64,000 nt of DNA, taken from positions 1 through 64,000 of the forward strand of contig CABMGN010000008.1 in the NCBI GenBank assembly GCA_902385635.1, in the 5' to 3' direction. Positions 58,280 to 64,000 of this stretch are shown here, in pieces. The notes under the pieces are model-generated. The model was not told the DNA's origin, did no database searches, and saw only the letters and a list, made by a program, of their open reading frames with translations. Position 1 is the first letter of the stretch. Every line of letters starts with the position of its first letter. Position numbers and translations under genes: made by a program. The DNA comes from an uncultured archaeon. GTDB taxonomy: Archaea; Nanobdellota; Nanobdellia; Pacearchaeales; GW2011-AR1.

Positions 58280-58837
58280 ATGGATCAAAGGGGTGAAGAA
58301 GAGAAGATAATCCGCCAGGGAAATGTTAGCATAATCCTTAATTCCTACAATGACCTCTTCTCAGATTTTGACCCAAGACCAACAACCGAAAGGGGTTTAT
58401 CTGAAGATTTCTTAGACGAATGTAGAAGAGCAGTAAGAGACAAAAATTCGAAAGAAGCCGGTACAGAACTGAGAATTCTCGTTCCAAAAAATAAAAGAAA
58501 TTCTCTAGAAGAGTCTCTAATAAAAAGAAGACTAAAAGATCATTTCGTAAAACATTTCAGTGAAAAAAGAACAGACTTAAGGAAAACTCAAAGAGCCGGA
58601 GTAATACTAATAATTCTAGGGATGATCTTTATGTTTATTTCGTACTTAGCTTATTCGAGTATAATTTTTTCAAGTGAAATACTAAGAAATATAGTTCTTG
58701 TTATAACAGAGCCTGCAGGATGGTTTCTCTTCTGGATTGGTGGAGAAAAACTAGTATATAGAGTAAAAGAAGTTCATCCAGAGTACGAATTCTATCAAAG
58801 AATGTCTGACGTGAAAGTTAGCTTCCATGGGTATTAA
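58280..58837 (+). CDS. hypothetical two-TM protein
   Basis: Charged N-term, two hydrophobic segments. Confidence 0.55.
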   Translation: MDQRGEEEKIIRQGNVSIILNSYNDLFSDFDPRPTTERGLSEDFLDECRRAVRDKNSKEAGTELRILVPKNKRNSLEESLIKRRLKDHFVKHFSEKRTDLRKTQRAGVILIILGMIFMFISYLAYSSIIFSSEILRNIVLVITEPAGWFLFWIGGEKLVYRVKEVHPEYEFYQRMSDVKVSFHGY

Positions 58838-58893
58838 ATAGACCTAAGTTACACAAGCCTTTTAAATAAAACAAAACTCCAAAAGCTAATAAA

Positions 58894-59583
58894 ATGTTTA
58901 AGAAAAATAAATGTCACAACTGCAAAAGTAGAGTTAATGAGAAGTATGATTTCTGCCCACATTGTGGGAGCCCAATAAATGGAAAGGCTAAAGAGGACTT
59001 TGGAATGCTTGGAAAAAATGACATGCAGGAGCAAAATCCCCTTGCAGATCCTTTTTTCGGGGGAATGCTTGGTGGAGGAATGCTAAATAAGATGCTAAAC
59101 AACACAATGAAAATGCTTGAAAAAGAGCTACAAAGAGATATGAAAGAAGCACAGAATATGCCTGCCGGAAAAACAAACTTTGAACTGTATATTAATGGGA
59201 AAAAAATTGACCCCTCTAAGATAAAAGTAACACAAGTTCAAGAACAAGCTCAAGCGCAAGAAAGCAAGGAGTCAAAAAAGCAAAAAGAACAGTTAGTAAC
59301 TGCATTTAATAAAGATCAAATGAAAAAGTTTTCAGAACTTCCAAGAATAGAACCCCAGACCTCATCAGTAAGAAGGTTCTCAAATAGGGTAATATACGAG
59401 ATTGATCTACCTGAAGTAAAATCAGTTCAAGATGTTGCAATAACAAAATTAGAAAATAGTATAGAAATAAAAGCAGTCGGGAAAACAAAGTCGTATTTTA
59501 AGGTAATTAATGTAGGGCTCCCAATAGCAGGATACGAATTAGAAGAAGGGAAGTTGATTCTAGAACTTGGCACAAAGGATTAA
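58894..59583 (+). CDS. zinc ribbon plus CS/Hsp20-like domain protein
   Basis: CHNCKSRVNEKYDFCPHCG; C-terminal beta-rich VIYEIDLPEVKSVQDVAITKLENSIEIKAVGKTKSYFKVINVGLP. Confidence 0.6.
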   Translation: MFKKNKCHNCKSRVNEKYDFCPHCGSPINGKAKEDFGMLGKNDMQEQNPLADPFFGGMLGGGMLNKMLNNTMKMLEKELQRDMKEAQNMPAGKTNFELYINGKKIDPSKIKVTQVQEQAQAQESKESKKQKEQLVTAFNKDQMKKFSELPRIEPQTSSVRRFSNRVIYEIDLPEVKSVQDVAITKLENSIEIKAVGKTKSYFKVINVGLPIAGYELEEGKLILELGTKD

Positions 59584-59584
59584 A

Positions 59585-60259
59585 ATGAAAAAAAGTCTAC
59601 ATGTCGGAATTATCCTTGATGGAAATAGGAGATTTGCAAAAAGACTTATGCGTGAACCCTGGCAAGGTCACAAATACGGTGCAAAAAAAGTTGAGGAAGT
59701 ATTTTCGTGGTGCAAAGATTTGAACATAAAAGAAATAACTCTTTACGCACTTTCTGTAGAAAACTTAAATCGCCCAAAAAAGGAGCTAAATTTTTTAATG
59801 AACCTATTTGAAGAAGAGTTTGAAAAATTAGAGAATGATTCAAGACTTGAAGATAACAAAATAAGAATAAAATTTATTGGTAAGAGAGAGCTTTTGAATA
59901 AAAAGCTACAAAAAACAATGGGCGTTCTTGAAAAGAAAACAGAGAAAAATAACCGCTATAAGATAAATATAGCAATGGCTTATGGGGGAAGGCAAGAGAT
60001 CATCAAAGCAGTGAAGTTGATGATTAAAAATAAGCAAGATATTACTGAAAAAAATCTTGAAAAAAATCTTAGCTTAAATTCTTCTCCAGATTTAATAATA
60101 AGAACAGGTGGAGAAAAAAGAACTTCAAACTTCTTACCCTGGCAGTCTGTTTACTCTGAATGGTTTTTCTTAAAAAAAATGTGGCCAGAGTTCAATAAAG
60201 AAGACCTTAAAAGAGTAATCTTGGAATTCTATAAAAGAGAAAGAAGATTTGGAAAATAA
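59585..60259 (+). CDS. uppS: cis-prenyltransferase (undecaprenyl diphosphate synthase-like)
   Basis: HVGIILDGNRRFAKR, ITLYALSVENLNR, DLIIRTGGEKRTSNFLPWQSVYSEWFF. Confidence 0.92.
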   Translation: MKKSLHVGIILDGNRRFAKRLMREPWQGHKYGAKKVEEVFSWCKDLNIKEITLYALSVENLNRPKKELNFLMNLFEEEFEKLENDSRLEDNKIRIKFIGKRELLNKKLQKTMGVLEKKTEKNNRYKINIAMAYGGRQEIIKAVKLMIKNKQDITEKNLEKNLSLNSSPDLIIRTGGEKRTSNFLPWQSVYSEWFFLKKMWPEFNKEDLKRVILEFYKRERRFGK

Positions 60260-60306
60260 AGGATTAGGTAACTTTTATAAACATTTTATTTGTCGATTTT
60301 CTATAT

Positions 60307-60380
60307 GAGGCTGTAGCTCAGCCTGGTTAGAGCACCGCTCTGATAAGGCGGGGGTCCACGGTTCAAATCCGTGCAGTCTC
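60307..60380 (+). tRNA. tRNA-Ile(GAT)
   Basis: Cloverleaf; anticodon loop CTGATAA between CCGCT/GGCGG. Confidence 0.92.
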
Positions 60381-60432
60381 ATACAAAACTATTTCTAATA
60401 AGGTTTAAAAACCAATTTTCCCCTAATTTCTC

Positions 60433-61005
60433 ATGGTAAAAGGTATGTATCACTATATTCAAAAGGCGTGGAAAAAGCCAGATGCAAAAACACTTAGAGA
60501 GAGAATGACTGCGTGGAGAGCTTCTGAAGCAATAACAAAAGTAGACAAACCAATAAGATTAGATAGAGCAAGAGCGCTAGGATACAAAGACAAAAAAGGA
60601 TTCGTTGTTGCAAGAGTAAGATTAGTTCGAGGCGGGCATGCAAGAACAAGACCGAACAAAGGAAGAAGGAGTAAAAGAATGCACACACATAAAAATCTGA
60701 AGATAAATTACAAATGGATTGCAGAACAAAGAGCAGCAAGCAAGTATACAAATCTTGAAGTGCTAAATTCTTACAATATTGGGAAAGATGGGGTGCATTA
60801 TTTCTTTGAAGTAATAATGGTTGATCCCGAAAGACCTGAAATATCTAATGACTCTACAATTAATTGGATATGCAAACCAGAAAACAGAGGAAGAGTTTTC
60901 CGAGGCAAAACTTCTGCAGGGAAAAAGTCAAGAGGCCTAAGAAGTAGATCTCCAATGAATAAGAACAGACCTTCAGTAAGATCAGGTATGCACAGAGGTA
61001 AGTAA
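60433..61005 (+). CDS. ribosomal protein eL15
   Basis: GMYHYIQKAWKKP, RARALGYKDKKGFVVARVRLVRGGHARTRPNKGRRSK. Confidence 0.97.
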   Translation: MVKGMYHYIQKAWKKPDAKTLRERMTAWRASEAITKVDKPIRLDRARALGYKDKKGFVVARVRLVRGGHARTRPNKGRRSKRMHTHKNLKINYKWIAEQRAASKYTNLEVLNSYNIGKDGVHYFFEVIMVDPERPEISNDSTINWICKPENRGRVFRGKTSAGKKSRGLRSRSPMNKNRPSVRSGMHRGK

Positions 61006-61045
61006 GTTTCATAAAATATAAAAATCCATTCCTTCTAAGTTAAAT

Positions 61046-61423
61046 ATGACAAAACTAAGAGAGATTTACAAATGTGAAGTTTGCGGCAATATCGTTGAGG
61101 TTGTTCATGAAGGTGCTGGAACTTTAGTTTGTTGTGGTAAACCTATGGTTTTACAAAAAGAAAATTCTGTTGATGCTTCTCTAGAAAAACACATCCCAGT
61201 AATTGAGTTCAATGAAGAAGGAGTTTCAATTAAAGTAGGAAGTGTGCCTCATCCAATGATCCCAGAACATTACATAGAATGGATTGAAATCTATACTGAT
61301 AATGGAACTTCAAAGAAGTTTTTGAAGCCGGGAGATAAACCTGAAGTTAAATTTGCTTTAAAAACAAAGAACATTGGTGCAAGAGCTTATTGTAATTTAC
61401 ACGGTTTATGGAAAAGTAAGTAA
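61046..61423 (+). CDS. desulfoferrodoxin / superoxide reductase
   Basis: N-terminal YKCEVCGNIVEVVHEGAGTLVCCGKPM; HPMIPEHYIEWIEIY; ARAYCNLHGLW. Confidence 0.93.
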   Translation: MTKLREIYKCEVCGNIVEVVHEGAGTLVCCGKPMVLQKENSVDASLEKHIPVIEFNEEGVSIKVGSVPHPMIPEHYIEWIEIYTDNGTSKKFLKPGDKPEVKFALKTKNIGARAYCNLHGLWKSK

Positions 61424-61461
61424 TTCTCAAAACTTAAATAGTTTAGTTTCTTTTTATAAAG

Positions 61462-63174
61462 ATGCTTTACAAAAGAATAGCAGAACTTTATGACAAGATA
61501 AGTTCAACAACAAAACGTCTAGAAAAAATAGATACTATTTCAAAATTCTTAGAAGATCTTTCAGAGAAAGACAAAGAAGTAATGTATCTTCTTCTTGGAA
61601 GCATTTACGCAGATTATGACGAATCCAAGATTGGAATCTCAGAACAACTTGTAATAAAGGCTATTTCAAAAACAACCGGAGAGAATAAAGAGAGAATTAT
61701 TCATGAGTGGAAAAAAGTTGGAGACCTGGGCCAAGTAGCACAAAATTTAACTCAGAATAAAAAACAATCGAATCTATTCGGATTAAAAATACTTACAGCA
61801 GGAAAAGTATTAGAAAGTCTAAGAAAACTTCCTCTTTTAGAAGGGGAAGGAACAGTTGAAAAAAAGATTACAATAATAACAGAACTTCTGACTTCAGCAA
61901 GTTCGATTGAAGCAAAATATATTGTAAGGACTTTAATTGGTGATTTAAGAATTGGAATCCAAGAATCAACAATTAGAGAGTCTCTTGCAAAAGCATTCTT
62001 TCCAGAAATACAAAAAGAAGCTTCTGTAAAAATTCAGGAAGCTTTAGACAGGTCAAATGATGTTGCTCTTATTTTCGAAATTGCAAAAAGAAGGAAAATA
62101 AAAGATTTAGAAGATGTATCTCTCGAAGTAGGAAAAGCAATAAAAGTAATGCTTGCTCAAAAAGCACTAAACATTGAAGACGGATTTGAAAAAGTAGGAA
62201 AACCTGCAGCAATAGAATACAAATATGATGGTTTCCGACTCCTAATCCACAAAAGCCCAGAAGGAAAAATAACTCTTTATACAAGAAGGTTAGAGAATGT
62301 AACAAAACAATTCCCAGAAGCAGTTGAGTACGTACAAAAGTATGTTACAGGAAAGTCGTTTATTCTTGATTCAGAAGCAATAGGATTCGACAAAAAAACA
62401 AAGAGATATACTCAATTTCAGCATATATCTCAAAGAATAAAAAGAAAATACGATATTGAAAAAGTTCAGCAAGAACTTCCGATAGAAATAAATGTTTTTG
62501 ATATTCTCTACTACAACGGAAAATCATTTATTGGAGAACCTTTCCAAAAAAGAACCGCGCAGGTAAGAAAGATAATAAAAGAAACCCCTTATAAAATAGT
62601 TCCGGCAAAACAGATAATAACAGACTCTCTAGAAAAAGCAGAAAAATTCTACAAAAAAGCACTCGAAGACAATCAAGAAGGAGTTATGATGAAAAGCCTT
62701 GATTCAAAATACCAACCCGGTAGCAGAGTTGGATTCATGTTAAAAGTAAAACCTTCGCAAAAGGATTTTGATTTAGTAATAACTGGTGCAGAATACGGCA
62801 AAGGAAAAAGATCTGGTTGGTTAACAAGTTTTACTCTTTCTTGTAGAGATGAAGAAACAGGAAAATTCCTAGAAATAGGAAAAGTAGGCACAGGTATTTC
62901 AGAAAAAGCAGAAAGTACAGAAGGTACAGAAAGAACAACCTTTGAGGAATTAACAGAATTACTAAAGCCACTAATAATAAAAGAATCTGGAAAAGACATT
63001 ATTGTTAAACCAAAAATTGTTGTTGCAATAACCTACCAAGAAATTCAAAAATCACCAACCTATTCTTCGGGATTCGCCTTAAGATTCCCGAGAGTTACTA
63101 CTTTACGTCCAGATAAACCGGTTTCAGAGATAAACACTTTACAAGAAATTGAGAAAGAGGTTTTTGGGAAATGA
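61462..63174 (+). CDS. lig: ATP-dependent DNA ligase
   Basis: Adenylation motif IEYKYDGFR, EGVMMKSLDSKYQPG. Confidence 0.95.
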   Translation: MLYKRIAELYDKISSTTKRLEKIDTISKFLEDLSEKDKEVMYLLLGSIYADYDESKIGISEQLVIKAISKTTGENKERIIHEWKKVGDLGQVAQNLTQNKKQSNLFGLKILTAGKVLESLRKLPLLEGEGTVEKKITIITELLTSASSIEAKYIVRTLIGDLRIGIQESTIRESLAKAFFPEIQKEASVKIQEALDRSNDVALIFEIAKRRKIKDLEDVSLEVGKAIKVMLAQKALNIEDGFEKVGKPAAIEYKYDGFRLLIHKSPEGKITLYTRRLENVTKQFPEAVEYVQKYVTGKSFILDSEAIGFDKKTKRYTQFQHISQRIKRKYDIEKVQQELPIEINVFDILYYNGKSFIGEPFQKRTAQVRKIIKETPYKIVPAKQIITDSLEKAEKFYKKALEDNQEGVMMKSLDSKYQPGSRVGFMLKVKPSQKDFDLVITGAEYGKGKRSGWLTSFTLSCRDEETGKFLEIGKVGTGISEKAESTEGTERTTFEELTELLKPLIIKESGKDIIVKPKIVVAITYQEIQKSPTYSSGFALRFPRVTTLRPDKPVSEINTLQEIEKEVFGK

Positions 63175-63377
63175 AGAATAAAAAGAAAGTAGATAAAAGG
63201 CTCATGTTTATTAAACAGACAGTCTTTTTTTCGATAATTTTTTATTTTTTAAGTTGGATTATAGGAGAGTACATCCCATTTATTTTTTGCCTTATAGGGG
63301 GGGTTGTTTACGGTGCGCTTATAACTTGGTACATCAAAAGAAGGGAATTAAAAAGAAAAGGTAAAGAAACAGGATAA
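63171..63377 (+). CDS. small two-TM membrane protein
   Basis: Hydrophobic segments; overlaps lig stop. Confidence 0.5.
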   Translation: MKNKKKVDKRLMFIKQTVFFSIIFYFLSWIIGEYIPFIFCLIGGVVYGALITWYIKRRELKRKGKETG

Positions 63378-63378
63378 G

Positions 63379-63675
63379 ATGAATCTAATTATATGGGGGT
63401 TAATTTTAGATATAATTGGTGTTTTTATCTTAGCCTTTTCAACAGCCGTAAGTTCTTGGCATGGGAAATATAATTTCCCTTTTTGGAAAAAAAGGTATTA
63501 TTGGAACGGGTGGAGGCCATTTTATAGAAATACTGAAACAAAGAAATTAACCTGGAAATGGAATCATAAACCTCTTGTTTTTGGATGGATTCCACCAAAA
63601 TACAAATTAGACATATTCGGCTTTCTTTTAATCTTAACTGGATTTATATTACAATTAATATTTTACCTAAATTAA
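63379..63675 (+). CDS. small membrane protein
   Basis: N- and C-terminal hydrophobic segments, Trp/Tyr-rich centre. Confidence 0.5.
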   Translation: MNLIIWGLILDIIGVFILAFSTAVSSWHGKYNFPFWKKRYYWNGWRPFYRNTETKKLTWKWNHKPLVFGWIPPKYKLDIFGFLLILTGFILQLIFYLN

Positions 63676-63727
63676 TTCTGTGTAAAAAGTAAGTCTTTGT
63701 TCAGATTAACCCTTTAGTAGATTGTGC

Positions 63728-63804
63728 AGGTTTTTAGAAATAGGTTACTTTGTGCAAAGCCGCCCACCTAAAAACCTTTATAAACCCGCGAAGCCCTTTA
63801 TAAA
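63728..63804 (+). promoter_or_regulatory. tbp promoter region: 10-bp inverted repeat and two TATA boxes
   Basis: AGGTTTTTAG (63728-63737)/CTAAAAACCT (63768-63777); CTTTATAAA at 63776-63784 and 63796-63804. Confidence 0.6.
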
Positions 63805-63808
63805 TAGA

Positions 63809-64000
63809 ATGGCCAAGTCAGACAGCAACTATAAGATCCAAAATATTGTTGCAACAGCTTCTTTAGGAAAACCAGTTCCTTTAACAAAACTGGCCAAAAC
63901 AAATCCTAATACAGAATACAATCCAAAGACTTTCCCGGGTCTTGTTCTAAGAATTAAAGAGCCAAAATCAGCTGTTCTTGTCTTCTCATCGGGAAATCTT
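63809..64000 (+). CDS. tbp: TATA-box-binding protein, 5' part, runs off window
   Basis: Not in ORF track; MAKSDSNYKIQNIVATASLGKPVPLTKLAKTNPNTEYNPKTFPGLVLRIKEPKSAVLVFSSGNL. Confidence 0.95.
   Translation, partial: MAKSDSNYKIQNIVATASLGKPVPLTKLAKTNPNTEYNPKTFPGLVLRIKEPKSAVLVFSSGNL

Noticed and set aside
1-64000. CRISPR arrays, IS elements, prophage genes, rRNA
   Set aside because: No regularly spaced repeats, transposases, integrases, phage structural genes or rRNA sequence seen on reading the window

Overview
This 64 kb window is a compact archaeal chromosome segment, most consistent with a DPANN-type (Pacearchaeota/Woesearchaeota-like) genome. The assignment is my inference from gene content, not from phylogeny. 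I see no CRISPR array, transposon or rRNA. Informational genes are dense: rfcS, rfcL, polB, fen1, topA, DNA ligase, herA-like, radB, nreA-like, nth, tbp (partial), tfs, rpoL, mbf1-like, aRF1, valS, metG plus a metG-beta-like gene, eL15, eL41-like, secG/Sec61beta, nac and cdc48. There are five tRNA genes; one, tRNA-Glu(CTC), carries an intron of about 122 nt. The most interesting item is a complete bacterial-type sigma-70-like protein (12048-12794) in a genome that also encodes archaeal TBP, TFS and RpoL. It is translationally coupled to a small Cys-containing protein and preceded by a cluster of three tandem palindromes. Other leads are: a Nudix-CYTH fusion between the two clamp-loader genes; a symmetric promoter that may be shared by the divergent ADP-forming acyl-CoA synthetase subunits; a tbp promoter with two TATA boxes and a 10-bp inverted repeat; a palindrome upstream of a zinc-ribbon/AbrB-cdc48 pair; and an identical 19-bp element at the same distance upstream of two consecutive genes. 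All family calls are by eye from motifs; no database search was run.
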